Positions 24,298 to 32,408 of a stretch of DNA of 33,761 bases are shown here, piece by piece. This DNA is from Paracraurococcus lichenis (GTDB lineage Bacteria > Pseudomonadota > Alphaproteobacteria > Acetobacterales > Acetobacteraceae): contig NZ_JAUTWS010000056.1 in assembly GCF_030657435.1 (NCBI RefSeq), positions 1 through 33,761 of the forward strand. Reading direction: 5' to 3'. Under the pieces are notes generated by a model, which saw only the letters and a list, made by a program, of their open reading frames with translations, made no database searches and was not told where the DNA came from. The position numbers were made by a program, and so were the translations under genes. The stretch's first letter is position 1, and every line of letters starts with the position of its first letter.

Positions 24298-24738
24298 AGC
24301 GAGAATACCCTTTGCCCGGGGCCGCGTGGACGGCCTGGAGATTGTAGAAGCGGGTACCGTGGTGCCCGGAAGCTCTCAGCCGTTGTCCACGCCTGTGCTA
24401 CGGGTCGGACCATAAACTCGATTCGTAAAGGATATATTGACGAGAGCCCCTGGATCTCCTCGGATTATGGCTGGAGGCCGGCGTGGTGGTTGTGCTCGTG
24501 TTGACGGGCGCGCGTACGCACGGCGGCCCCGACGAGTGTCAGCCCGCCCAAGGCGCCGCGCGGGCGCACGTGGTTGTAAAACTTGACGCCTGAACGCCCA
24601 CAGGAGCGGAGGCTGTTGCATCCGTGGCATCCCTGAAGTGGGCCTCGGTCCACGTTCATGAGACTGCCGCCGCTACCGCTCGACAGGCTGGCGAACAACA
24701 TTGCAAACTGTGGATAAATCGGCTTGAGAGGCGGACAG
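24298..24738. other. Divergent intergenic region between the adhesin operon and the surface-antigen gene
   Basis: This stretch should hold the promoter of the eight-gene minus-strand operon and that of the plus-strand gene. An AT-richer patch lies at about 24409-24440. No confident -35/-10 pair, operator or riboswitch was found. Part of it (24465-24593) is a transposase remnant, so the original regulatory region may have been disturbed by insertion. Confidence 0.5.
24465..24593 (-). pseudogene. IS3/IS481-type transposase C-terminal remnant
   Basis: The minus strand reads GVKFYNHVRPRGALGGLTL followed by about 20 residues to a stop at 24465. FYNH-RPH-ALGG-TP is the well-known end of rve-type integrase domains in IS3- and IS481-family transposases. 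Only the last 40 or so residues remain; nothing upstream of 24593 on this strand continues the integrase core. It is a fossil fragment next to the promoter region of the adhesin operon. Confidence 0.7.
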
Positions 24739-25332
24739 GTGCGGAACATCGTACTGGCGGCGGGGTATATGGCCTTGCTGGCAACGGCAGGTTGTGAAAG
24801 CAACCGTCTGGGCAGCGGATCCGCCATCAGCGGCGGTGCGGGCGCACAGGCCGGGCCAGGGATCGGTGCCTTGCTGGACGCCCGCGACCGTGAGCGCGCC
24901 CAGGCGGCGCAACTTGCCATGCTGCGCCAGCCCTTGCCGCCCGCCTTCTATCAGGCGAGTTACAACGCCGCACCGCGCTACAGCCAAACGCCCGCCTACG
25001 ACCGTTCCCTACCGGTTGGACCCATTGCACGCGTCACGCCGCCCAGCCGTTCGCGCGACACCGCGACCGGCAGCGACGCCGCGCCCGCACCGGCCACCGG
25101 AGGCGGCGGGCGGTTGCCGGGTGTGCCGCGCGCGCCCAACCAGCAATGGGTATCAGACCATTCTGACGCGAGCGGCACAGTAACGATAATCAGCGCGACC
25201 GCGGCGACCGCAAAGCAGGGCGAGTGCCGCACCATCCGCGAGGACGTGAAGGCCGCGAACGGCCAGCGTCAGAGCGAAACCAGCACTCACTGCGAGACAA
25301 CCGCCGGTGCTGGCGACTTCCGAAAAATCTAG
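24739..25332 (+). CDS. Exported surface-antigen-like protein, possible lipoprotein
   Basis: About 197 residues from the GTG at 24739 (VRNIVLAAGYMALLATAGCE), which has GAGAGG eight bases upstream; a TTG at 24724 is possible. The N-terminus is a signal peptide ending at LATAGC, a near-lipobox with Cys at about 19. A low-complexity Gly/Ala/Pro-rich middle follows, then a C-terminal domain with WVSDHSDASGTVTIISATAA, two cysteines about 24 residues apart (ECRTIREDV, THCETT) and a final GDFRKI. The Cys-spaced end resembles RT0821/17-kDa-type surface antigen domains (C-R ... G-x-C ... G-W-I), but the match is loose. It is divergent from the adhesin operon and stands alone. Confidence 0.65.
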   Translation: MRNIVLAAGYMALLATAGCESNRLGSGSAISGGAGAQAGPGIGALLDARDRERAQAAQLAMLRQPLPPAFYQASYNAAPRYSQTPAYDRSLPVGPIARVTPPSRSRDTATGSDAAPAPATGGGGRLPGVPRAPNQQWVSDHSDASGTVTIISATAATAKQGECRTIREDVKAANGQRQSETSTHCETTAGAGDFRKI

Positions 25333-25624
25333 GACAGCGTCAGGCTGCGGAGCCGCGAAAGCGGCCCGCCGCCTTGCCGACCAGCAGCGTGAACACTCCG
25401 GCGCCTGAAGGCGACGGAGTGTTCACGAAGCCATCGTTCCCGATAGCAGTCCCACCTTGGCTGAGGGCCTGCAGCACGCCACAACGCTTTCGGCACAGGA
25501 CCGGTTCGGCCGACCGCAGTGGTGCGGTGTCCCACTCTCACCCGACTTGAACAGTGCCTTCGGAAAGATCGTTTCGGGACAATAGGTTAGCCCAGCCTCT
25601 CCGGGACTGCCTCACGTTTGGGGG
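25333..25624. other. Non-coding gap with a strong palindrome
   Basis: No gene is supported. It contains the palindrome at 25388-25427, located 56 bases after the stop of the surface-antigen-like gene, and ends at the remnant transposase on the minus strand. Confidence 0.5.
25388..25427. repeat. Strong palindrome after the surface-antigen-like gene
   Basis: A 40-base hairpin: 13-bp outer stem (CGTGAACACTCCG at 25388-25400 with CGGAGTGTTCACG at 25415-25427), G/A mismatch (25401, 25414), inner CGCC/GGCG stem, loop TGAA. It could end transcription of the gene upstream, but no T-tract follows. Its plan matches the palindrome at 8988-9025. Confidence 0.7.
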
Positions 25625-25913
25625 TCAGGCGGCGGCAGCCAAGGTCGGTTCGTTGTCGTTTGCTGGCGCGAACCGCTGCCCGAAGGCGGAATCGAAGGTG
25701 CCGTTGTACACAGCGCAGCGGACCTGCAGCAGGAGATCGGCACCCCGTCGGCTCCAACGCATCTGTTGGGACTTGTTCATTCGACGGTTCACCAGGAAGT
25801 TGGCCGTCCCCTCGGTGATCGCGGTCCCGACCCGCAGGCCGGCACGGTGACGCTCGGCGTAGTTGACGGTCCAGTCGGCCTGGCTGACCAGATAGCGGTC
25901 TAGCGCCAACAGT
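25625..25913 (-). pseudogene. ISKra4-like transposase C-terminal fragment
   Basis: The minus strand encodes about 95 residues: LDRYLVSQADWTVNYAERHR, then GLRVGTAITEGTANFLVNRR, then MNKSQQMRWSRRGADLLLQV and a tail ending at 25625. The segment with a Glu after TA-x-TE, the KKQQMRW-like motif and LLLQVR matches the end of a group of transposases annotated as ISKra4-like; that family name is from memory. The fragment is cut at 25913, exactly where the inverted repeat of the next element begins, and I find no continuation on the far side of that element. Confidence 0.6.
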
Positions 25914-27605
25914 GGGCGTGGTTCGAAATCGGGTCACACGCGAAACTGGGTTGGCGCTGCCGGGGTGGGTGATGGCACCCTCGGGTTTTCACCGGTGAGG
26001 CGAGTATGGACCGAGGTGTTGGCGCGGCGGTCAGGCTGCCCGAGAGCGGCCGCAAGGAGCTCGCCATCCAGGCCCTGGCCGGCACCGAGACGCTCAGCGA
26101 CCTGGCCGCCCAGCACGGGGTCAGCCGCAAGTTCGTCTACCAGCAGACGCAGAAAGCCACTGCGGCGCTGGACGAGGCCTTCTCGCCCGTCGTGCGGGAC
26201 GATGAGGTGCTGTTCGAGCTGGCGGTGACCAAGACTTGGCTGCGCCAGGTGATCGTCGCCCTGCCGCTGATCTGCCGCAGATCGTACCGCGGCGTCGTCG
26301 AGTTCCTGCGCGACCTGCTGGGCCTGCCCGTCAGCCTGGGCCAGGTCCATGACGTCCTCCAGGCGGCCACGCGACAGGCGAGTGCGGTCAACGAGGAGCC
26401 AGACCTGTCGGGCATCCGGGTGGGCCTGCACGACGAGATCTTCCAGGGCGCCACGCCCGTGCTGGCCGGCGTCGATGCCCGGTCCACCTACTGCTACCTC
26501 TTGGTGGCAGAGCAGCATCGTGACGCCGACACCTGGGGCGTGCACCTGCTCGATGCTGCCGAGCGGGGCCTGCGCCCCGACTACACCATCGCCGATGCCG
26601 GCCGGGGCTTGCGCGCCGGGCAGCAGGCGGCCTGGGGCGACACGCCGTGCCATGGCGACGTGTTCCACATCCAGCGCCGGAGCGAGGGCCTGGCCAACAC
26701 GCTGTCGCGCCTCGCCGCGGGCGCCACGTCCCGGCGCAAGACGCTGCAAGCTGGAATCAGCCGCGCCGGTCAGCGGGATCCAGACGGCAAGGTTGACGTC
26801 CAGCTCGAGCAGGCTCGCCATACTGAGGTGCGGGCGTCATGCCTCGCCCGTGACGTGCGAACGCTCGTGCAGTGGCTGCGCCACGACGTCCTGGCCCTGG
26901 CCGGCCCAGACCTGGCAACGCGGCGAGAGCTGTTCGACTTCATCGTCGTGGAGCTGATGGCCCGCGAGCTCGAGGACCAGCGACGCATCCGCCCAGTGCG
27001 CGTCGCCCTGCAGAACCAGCGCGACCACCTGCTCGCCTTCGCCGGCGTGCTCGACATCGAGTTGGCCACCATCGCGCGCGCCTACGCCGTCCCCGAGCCT
27101 CTCGTGCGCAGCGCGTGCATGCTGCATCGTCTGCCCACCACCTCACCGGCATACTGGCAGAGCTGGACCGAGCTACGCGCGCGGATGGGAGGCAAGTTTC
27201 ACGTCCTGCTCGACGCTGTGCTCCAGATCATGGCCGGCACTCCGCGCAGCAGCTCGCTTGTAGAGAACCTCAACTCGCGGCTGCGCACCTACTTCACCTT
27301 GCGCCGCCATCTCGGGGGCGCATACCTGGACCTGCTCCGCTTCTTCCTGAACCACCGCCGCTTCCTGCGCAGCCGGCATGCCGAGCGCCAGGACAAGAGC
27401 CCGCGGGAGCTGATGACCGGCCAGGGCCATCCACACTGGCTCACCCTGCTCGGCCTGGGACCGCTTCAGCCCCGGCGGGCTTGACGCGAGGGAGGCTGGT
27501 CGCCTCCCGCACAGGGCACATCGGACGTCGACATCCGGCCCGCACAGGCACGGCGCTCTTCGTGCGCCCGTGTAACCCAAAAATGGCCGCTTCTGAACCA
27601 CGCCC
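25914..27605 (+). mobile_element. Insertion element with unclassified DDE transposase (about 1.69 kb)
   Basis: One transposase gene flanked by inverted ends: gggcgtggttc at 25914-25924 and its exact complement at 27595-27605, with a looser match for roughly ten further bases. No convincing target duplication is seen outside these ends (left flank ...ccaacagt, right flank gaggtac...), so the true ends may be a few bases off or the site may have been rearranged. The left end truncates the ISKra4-like fragment. Confidence 0.65.
26006..27484 (+). CDS. DDE-type transposase, family not identified
   Basis: A protein of 492 residues. The N-terminus holds a helix-turn-helix (ELAIQALAGTETLSDLAAQH, GVSRKFVYQQTQKA). 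Candidate catalytic residues are Asp in VLAGVDARSTYCYLLV (about 155), Asp in YTIADAGRGLRAGQQAAWGD (about 195), and Glu in SSSLVENLNSRLRTYFTLRR (about 425); the HGDVFHIQRR segment between resembles the His-containing strand of other DDE transposases. The C-terminal LDLLRFFLNHRRFLRSRH and SPRELMTGQ-HPHWL are typical of a transposase end. The gene is full length as far as can be judged and may be active. I recognise the fold pattern but not the IS family; it could be one of the not-classified (ISNCY) groups. Confidence 0.75.
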   Translation: MDRGVGAAVRLPESGRKELAIQALAGTETLSDLAAQHGVSRKFVYQQTQKATAALDEAFSPVVRDDEVLFELAVTKTWLRQVIVALPLICRRSYRGVVEFLRDLLGLPVSLGQVHDVLQAATRQASAVNEEPDLSGIRVGLHDEIFQGATPVLAGVDARSTYCYLLVAEQHRDADTWGVHLLDAAERGLRPDYTIADAGRGLRAGQQAAWGDTPCHGDVFHIQRRSEGLANTLSRLAAGATSRRKTLQAGISRAGQRDPDGKVDVQLEQARHTEVRASCLARDVRTLVQWLRHDVLALAGPDLATRRELFDFIVVELMARELEDQRRIRPVRVALQNQRDHLLAFAGVLDIELATIARAYAVPEPLVRSACMLHRLPTTSPAYWQSWTELRARMGGKFHVLLDAVLQIMAGTPRSSSLVENLNSRLRTYFTLRRHLGGAYLDLLRFFLNHRRFLRSRHAERQDKSPRELMTGQGHPHWLTLLGLGPLQPRRA

Positions 27606-27786
27606 GAGGTACGGTCGATGCATTGGGGGATTGTGGGATCCGCCGCTGGCTTGCGGAAAGCCCGCATTATCAGAGGTGAGCCGTCGCGCTGGCGCTATCC
27701 CCGCCGCGCGTCTCTCAGCCATCATCAACGGCCAGATTGATCCCGTCTTCCTGAGCTCAAATCGCCAAGACAGCACTTCGGGTAGA

Positions 27787-29262
27787 TCAACCTGCCGCTG
27801 CGACATGGTCCCTCCCGCACGGCAGTGCCGGTTCACGTCGGAGCAACACCTCCATCTCACAGACCAAGCCGGACGGTTCCCAGGCGAGGGACACACGTCC
27901 GCCGAGCTGAGAGCGGACCGTGCTGTCCAGAACCCGGCTGCCGAAGCCTCGGCGCACCGGCGCGTGCCGGACGGGTGGTCCATCAGTCTCCGTCCCCGTC
28001 CAGCGCAGCCGCAGCGTCTCACCAGCGGCGTTCCGGTCCAGGCACCACGACACGGCGACACGGCCGGCAGGCACCGAGAGCGCACCGTACTTGACCGCAT
28101 TCGTCGCCAGTTCATGGATCGCCATGGCCAATGGCTGGGCGGCACCGGGGGGGAGCGCCACGGACGGGCCATTCAGATCGGCCCCGGAACCCGGGCCGCA
28201 ATCCGTGACGTCGGCAGCGGCGACCAGGAACGGTGCAAGCTCGCCACGGAGCAGTGCATGCAGGTCGGCGCCGTGCCAGCGGTCCTCGGCCAGTAGCGTC
28301 TGCGCCCGCGCCAGCGCCGCCACGCGCCCCTCCACCGCTCGAGCGTATACCGCCGCGTCGTCCTTCGGCGTCAGCCGCAGCACCGCCAGCACCACCGCCA
28401 GGGCGTTCTTCGCCCTGTGGTCCACTTCACGCGCCATCAGTGTCTGCCGCGCTTCAGCACGCACCCGCTCAGCCGCCGCCCAAACGCGCTCGGCAGCGCC
28501 TCGCGCGAACGCGACCTCCTCCTCCGTCCAGGCGCGGGGTGCTGCTTCGTGAACGAACAGGAGCGCAGTGACTCGCCCACCCTCAACGACCGGAACCTGC
28601 AACGAGGCACGCACCCCAACAGCGATGTACGCCGCAGCGTAGGCTGCCGTCCGAGGGTCGGCGACCACGTCGGCAACGAGCACCGCCTCGCCGCGCCGCA
28701 TCGCATCGGCGAAGTTTGTCCAGAACTCGGCCAGGGGCCATTCGCCCACCACGCTCGCCACCTCGGGCGCGGTCCAATCACGCTCGATGCGCACCATCTC
28801 TTCAGTGTTGTCCACCCGCCCATAGCCGACCCGCGCTGCGCCGAGCGCTCGACCGATCACCTCGGCTGCCGTCTGTGCGATGCTGGCAGGATCTCGAAGG
28901 CTGTGCAGGCGGTCGCCCAGTTCGACCAGCGCAGCGAGGCGCGCCTCGGCCTGTATGCGATCGTGGATGTCCTCAATCGTGCCATACCACCGTACAACCT
29001 GTCCGGCGGCGTTCCGGCGGGGGAAGGCGCGCACTCGCCACCAGCGGTACATGCCATCAGCCATGCGCAGCCGTATAACTACGTCGTATGGATCGCCGGT
29101 CGCGACCGACTGCGTCCAGGCCGCGGCCATTACCGGCAGATCCTCGGGATGTGGCACCTGCTGCCAGCCCTCGCCGAGTGCCGCTTGGTGTGTCAGCCCG
29201 GTCGCCTCCAACCAGCGTTGGCTGAAGCCGATGATCCGGCCTTGCGGATCAGCCGTCCATGG
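27787..29262 (-). pseudogene. HWE histidine kinase, C-terminal part (split by IS66)
   Basis: The distal 491 residues of a sensor kinase. It joins in frame with the fragment at 32401-33546 once IS66 and one 8-bp duplicate are removed: the junction reads ALNPQI + PWTADPQGRI. Domains: PAS (PWTADPQGRIIGFSQRWLEA to GTIEDIHDR), GAF (about LVELGDRLHSLRDPASIAQT to TEEEVAFARGAAERV), and an HWE/HisKA_2 kinase with the phospho-acceptor His in LMAREVDHRAKNALAVVLAV, the N-box HELATNAVKYGALS, the Trp-containing LRWTGTE, and a terminal RGFGSRVLDSTVRSQLGG. It has no start signal of its own now; the residues before the PAS in this frame come from IS DNA. It is probably silent, unless IS66 supplies transcription and a start. 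Confidence 0.88.
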
Positions 29263-29270
29263 GATCTGCG
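29263..29270. repeat. 8-bp target-site duplication, left of IS66
   Basis: GATCTGCG, identical to 32401-32408. Eight bases is the standard duplication length for IS66. Confidence 0.93.
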
Positions 29271-29290
29271 GTACGCGTCGTGACGACCCC
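29271..29290 (+). repeat. IS66 terminal inverted repeat, distal end
   Basis: Twenty bases starting GTACGCGTCG; exact inverse of 32381-32400. Confidence 0.93.
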
Positions 29291-29341
29291 ACGGCATTGG
29301 GTGCTTGACGCTGGCGGGGAGTTTGCGGGTGCGGCGGGCGA

Positions 29342-29914
29342 CTACGACGCGTGCTGGCGCCAGTAGGCGCGGATGGCGCGGACGGCCTCGGGGATGTGGT
29401 GGTATGCCTGGGCGGCATGCGCCAGCTTCTCGGGCTGGCCCTCAAGGAGGCGCTCGACAGTCTCGGTGGCGTCGCAGGTGATGATGGGCAGCATGAGCCC
29501 GACGAGGTCCTCGCGCTCGAGCATGGGTCGCCAGGCTGTCGGCCAGCGCTTGACGGCGAACATGAAGCCGGCGGCCCAGGGCTGTGCGATGACGGTGCCG
29601 TCGTCGGTGCGTAGGTAGAGCGGCTGCCAGCGTCGGCCACCATCGAGCGCCAGCATGCGGCGGACTGCCTCGTGGTGGTCGAGCACGGCCTGGACAGCGG
29701 CGAGGCCCATCGGTGTCGTTGGAAGGTTCGGGCCGAAGATCACCCGCAGCCAGGCCTCGGTCTCGATGCGCTCGGGGCCGGCGAGGAGGGCGGCGCAGAA
29801 GCCGTCGATGGAGGTCACGGTCCAGTTGCGGCGGGCGATGTCGGGCTGGTCCGCGAGCCAGGTGTCGAGATCGTCGAGCGAGAGGGCCGGGCTGCGGCTG
29901 CGGCGTCGGCTCAT
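29342..29914 (-). CDS. UPF0149 (YecA/YgfB-like) passenger protein of IS66
   Basis: A protein of 190 residues of the UPF0149 family: SLDDLDTWLADQP, then WTVTSIDGFCAALLAGPERI (the family-typical DGF-AA-L-GP), EAWLRVIFGP, and PWAAGFMFAVKRWPTAW, typical of the W-x-GF motif. No C-terminal SEC-C zinc motif is present. Its ATG overlaps the tnpC stop (ATGA, 29911-29914) and it lies wholly inside the inverted repeats, so it travels with the element. Its role in transposition is unknown; such genes are found beside some IS66 transposases. Confidence 0.85.
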   Translation of the reverse strand: MSRRRSRSPALSLDDLDTWLADQPDIARRNWTVTSIDGFCAALLAGPERIETEAWLRVIFGPNLPTTPMGLAAVQAVLDHHEAVRRMLALDGGRRWQPLYLRTDDGTVIAQPWAAGFMFAVKRWPTAWRPMLEREDLVGLMLPIITCDATETVERLLEGQPEKLAHAAQAYHHIPEAVRAIRAYWRQHAS

Positions 29915-31491
29915 GCCGCGGCGGCGGGCTGGGCGTCGCGCCAGGTCCAGGGCAGCAGGGTGTGCAGCGCCTTGCTGCTGACCTCGCTGCGGACCATGCG
30001 CTCCAGCACGTCGGTGAGCCAGACCTGCGGGTTGACGCCGTTCAGAATGGCGGTGCGGACCAGGGTCGTGGCGATCGCCCAGGTGTCGCCCCCGCCCTCG
30101 CTGCCGGCGAAGAGCGCGGCGCGGCGCGTCTTGGCCACCGGCCGGATTTCCCGCTCGACCGTGTTCGTATCCATCTCCAGCCGGCCGTCCTCGAGGTAGC
30201 AGCAGAGCCCCTCCCAGTGCCGCAGACCATAGCGGATCGCGGTGGCCAGGGCCGAGCCCTGGCTGACCTTGTCCAGTTGCGCCTCCAGCCAGGGGCGCAG
30301 CGCCTGGACCAGCGGTGCGCTGCGGGCCTGACGCACCGCCCGTCGTGCCTCGGGTGCCTGGCCGCGGATCTCGCGCTCGATGTCATAGAGCGCCCCGATG
30401 CGCAGCAGGGCTTCGGCGGCGATCGGCGAGCCGTTGTGAGCGTGGATCTTGTGAAAGCGCCGGCGCAGGTGGCTCCAGCAGAAGGCGAGCGTGACCGCGC
30501 CGCCCCGGCGCTGGTTGGCGAGCCTGCGGAAACCGCGATAGCCGTCCACCTGTAGGGTGCCGCTGAACCCAGCAAGATGGGCCGCCGGTCTGGCCGCCTT
30601 GCGATCGCGGGCATAGATATAAGCCACGGCCGGCGGGCCATGTCCGAGCGAGGCACGGTCATCGGCCGCGTAGCACCAGAGCCGGCCCTCGCGCGTTCGG
30701 CCGAGGCCACGCTCCAGGGTGGGCAGTGGCGTGTCGTCAGCGAACACCCGGGCGTGCCCGACCACATGGTCGAGGATGAGATCACGCAGCGGGCGCAGCC
30801 ACCAGCAGGCCTGACCGACCCAGTCGCACAGCGTGGCGCGGTCGAGCTGGATGCCCTGCCGGGCCAGGATCTGACATTGGCGATAGAGCGGGAGGCCGTC
30901 GCCGTACTTGGCCACCAGCACCTGAACCACCAGCGCCTCGGTAGGCAGGCCACCGGTGACGATGCGCGCTGGCGCCGGCTGCTGGTGTACCCCATCCTCG
31001 CAGCGCCGGCAGGCATAGCGAGGCCGGACAGTCACCACCACCCGGAGCTGGGCAGGCACGACGTCAAGCCGCTCGGCGCGGTCCTCGCCGATGCAACGCA
31101 TCTCCTCGCGGCAGCACGGGCAGTGACGATCGGCAAGGTTCAGCACCTGCTCGATCCGCTCGAGGTGTGCCGGCAGGCGGCCACGGTTGCGACGCCGCTC
31201 GGAGCGCGGCTTATGGTCACGTGGCGGCTGATTGTCGTTGCTCGCCGGCGGTGGAGCGGATGGCGCCCCGCCGAGAGCCAAGGCTAGCTGCCCGGGATCG
31301 ACCCGCTCGGCACTCTGGCCGAAGCGGTCCCGGCGCAGGTCGTGGATGATCTGCTCCAGCGCCGCGATGCGCGCCTCAGCTGCGGTGAGCGAGGCGCGCA
31401 GCTGCGCGACCTCCTCCGCTGCATCACCGCTGCTGTTGGCATGATCCTCGGGCACGCCGAAATTGTCGCCGACCTGCCCGCGTCGGACCAA
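29911..31491 (-). CDS. tnpC: IS66 TnpC transposase
   Basis: A protein of 526 residues, normal for IS66 TnpC. It has an N-terminal leucine-zipper-like helix (LRASLTAAEARIAALEQIIH), the IS66 segment LRRDRFGQSAERVD, a four-Cys zinc-finger-like region (CPCCREEM, CRRC at about 125-165), and the DDE core: first Asp in VFADDTPLPTLE, second in GTLQVDGYRGF, and Glu in MDTNTVEREIRP. The C-terminal part contains NPQVWLTDVLERM. The first 20 residues are atypical, so an internal start is possible. Translation may be coupled to the UPF0149 gene. Confidence 0.95.
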   Translation of the reverse strand: MVRRGQVGDNFGVPEDHANSSGDAAEEVAQLRASLTAAEARIAALEQIIHDLRRDRFGQSAERVDPGQLALALGGAPSAPPPASNDNQPPRDHKPRSERRRNRGRLPAHLERIEQVLNLADRHCPCCREEMRCIGEDRAERLDVVPAQLRVVVTVRPRYACRRCEDGVHQQPAPARIVTGGLPTEALVVQVLVAKYGDGLPLYRQCQILARQGIQLDRATLCDWVGQACWWLRPLRDLILDHVVGHARVFADDTPLPTLERGLGRTREGRLWCYAADDRASLGHGPPAVAYIYARDRKAARPAAHLAGFSGTLQVDGYRGFRRLANQRRGGAVTLAFCWSHLRRRFHKIHAHNGSPIAAEALLRIGALYDIEREIRGQAPEARRAVRQARSAPLVQALRPWLEAQLDKVSQGSALATAIRYGLRHWEGLCCYLEDGRLEMDTNTVEREIRPVAKTRRAALFAGSEGGGDTWAIATTLVRTAILNGVNPQVWLTDVLERMVRSEVSSKALHTLLPWTWRDAQPAAAA

Positions 31492-31513
31492 GCAAAAGCA
31501 GCACGCTACGGCA

Positions 31514-31858
31514 TCACGCTGCCGTAGGTCGCCACTCCCGCTGCACCGATCGCCATTCCAGGCCCTCCAACAGCAAGGAAGCCTGCGCAGGCGACAACGT
31601 GACGGATCCGGTCGACGTCATGGGCCAGGGGAAATGCCCATGCTCGAGCCGCCGCACCAGCAGGCTGAGCGCGACGCCGTCATGCCAGAGCGCCTTGAGC
31701 GACCGACCCCTGCGGCCGCGGAAGAGGTAGACCGCGCCATCGAATGGATTGGTACCGAGCGACTGCTGCACCAGCGTGGAAAGCCGGTCCATCCCAGCCC
31801 TCATATCCGTCACGCCGCAGGCCAGGTAGACCCGCGTACCGGGAGGTGGCCCGATCAT
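31514..31858 (-). CDS. tnpB: IS66 TnpB accessory protein
   Basis: A protein of 114 residues of the IS66 Orf2/TnpB family, with the hallmark VYLACGVTDMRAGMDRLSTL, NPFDGAVYLFRGRRGRSLKA and LWHDGVALSLLVRRLEHGHF. It is needed, together with TnpA and TnpC, for transposition of IS66 elements. Its start overlaps the tnpA stop (31855-31858). Confidence 0.95.
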   Translation of the reverse strand: MIGPPPGTRVYLACGVTDMRAGMDRLSTLVQQSLGTNPFDGAVYLFRGRRGRSLKALWHDGVALSLLVRRLEHGHFPWPMTSTGSVTLSPAQASLLLEGLEWRSVQREWRPTAA

Positions 31859-32319
31859 GGCGCCCGCACCGCCGACAGCACGCGTCGCAACGCGGCCTCG
31901 TCGACGTCCCGCCCGACCCGAACCGTCGCGCCGCAGGGCAGGGCAACCTCGATCCGCCCCGCGCTGTGATCATCCGTCGCGGCTGACATCTCCGGCGGTG
32001 GCGCAAGTGGTTCCGCCTCGGCCATGGGCGAAGACGGCGCTACCGTCACCTCCGCGAAGGCGGGTACTGGCATGCCGCCCAGCTCGCCCCGCTGCATTTG
32101 CCGCCGCCAAGCGTAGATCAGCCCCGTGCCGATACCCCAGCGCCGGGCCACCTCGGTCACCAGCGCTCCAGGCTGCATAGCCTCCGCCACGATCAGCTGT
32201 TTCTGCTCGTCCGACCACATCCGGCGCCGTTCGCCGCGGGTCACCACCTCCACTACCTCGCTGCGAGTACCCATACGCGCACTCTTATGCGCACTCGTGG
32301 TCTCTACGTCCGCCTCCAT
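31855..32319 (-). CDS. tnpA: IS66 TnpA accessory protein (helix-turn-helix)
   Basis: A protein of 154 residues with the TnpA/IS66 Orf1 helix-turn-helix (RRMWSDEQKQLIVAEAMQPG, ALVTEVARRWGIGTGLIYAW) and a C-terminal segment IEVALPCGATVRVGRDVDEA typical of the family. It is the first gene after the tnpA-side inverted repeat. The start could also be the ATG at residue 16 (MGTRSEV). Confidence 0.92.
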   Translation of the reverse strand: MEADVETTSAHKSARMGTRSEVVEVVTRGERRRMWSDEQKQLIVAEAMQPGALVTEVARRWGIGTGLIYAWRRQMQRGELGGMPVPAFAEVTVAPSSPMAEAEPLAPPPEMSAATDDHSAGRIEVALPCGATVRVGRDVDEAALRRVLSAVRAP

Positions 32320-32380
32320 GCTTGCCTCCGTCAGCCAGAGACCGACATCACGCCCTCAAGGCCGGGGCGTGTCGCCAGAT

Positions 32381-32400
32381 GGGGTCGTCACGACGCGTAC
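32381..32400 (-). repeat. IS66 terminal inverted repeat, tnpA end
   Basis: Twenty bases ending CGACGCGTAC on the plus strand; exact inverse of 29271-29290. It lies inside the tail that the truncated kinase fragment now reads through before its stop at 32356. Confidence 0.93.
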
Positions 32401-32408
32401 GATCTGCG
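32401..32408. repeat. 8-bp target-site duplication, right of IS66
   Basis: GATCTGCG, identical to 29263-29270. Removing one copy plus the element restores the kinase reading frame. Confidence 0.93.

Larger units (their letters stand above)
29271..32400 (-). mobile_element. Complete IS66-family element (3130 bp)
   Basis: Bounded by perfect inverted repeats (gtacgcgtcgtgacgacccc at 29271-29290, its complement at 32381-32400, plus one further matching base) and by an 8-bp direct duplication. It carries tnpA, tnpB and tnpC in the usual order on the minus strand, plus a fourth gene of the UPF0149 family at its distal end. All four frames are intact with coupling overlaps, so the element may be able to move. 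It interrupts the histidine kinase gene in the same orientation. Confidence 0.95.

Noticed and set aside
24310..24400. Inverted match gtggacggc / gccgttgtccac upstream of the reductase gene
   Set aside because: The arms are imperfect and about 45 bases apart; no reason to call it an operator.
27441..28172. Minus-strand frame of 243 codons over the kinase end
   Set aside because: It overlaps the conserved kinase C-terminus in another frame and runs into the DDE element; part of it (MSQRQVDLPEVLSWRFELRK) looks superficially protein-like but I could not match it to a family.
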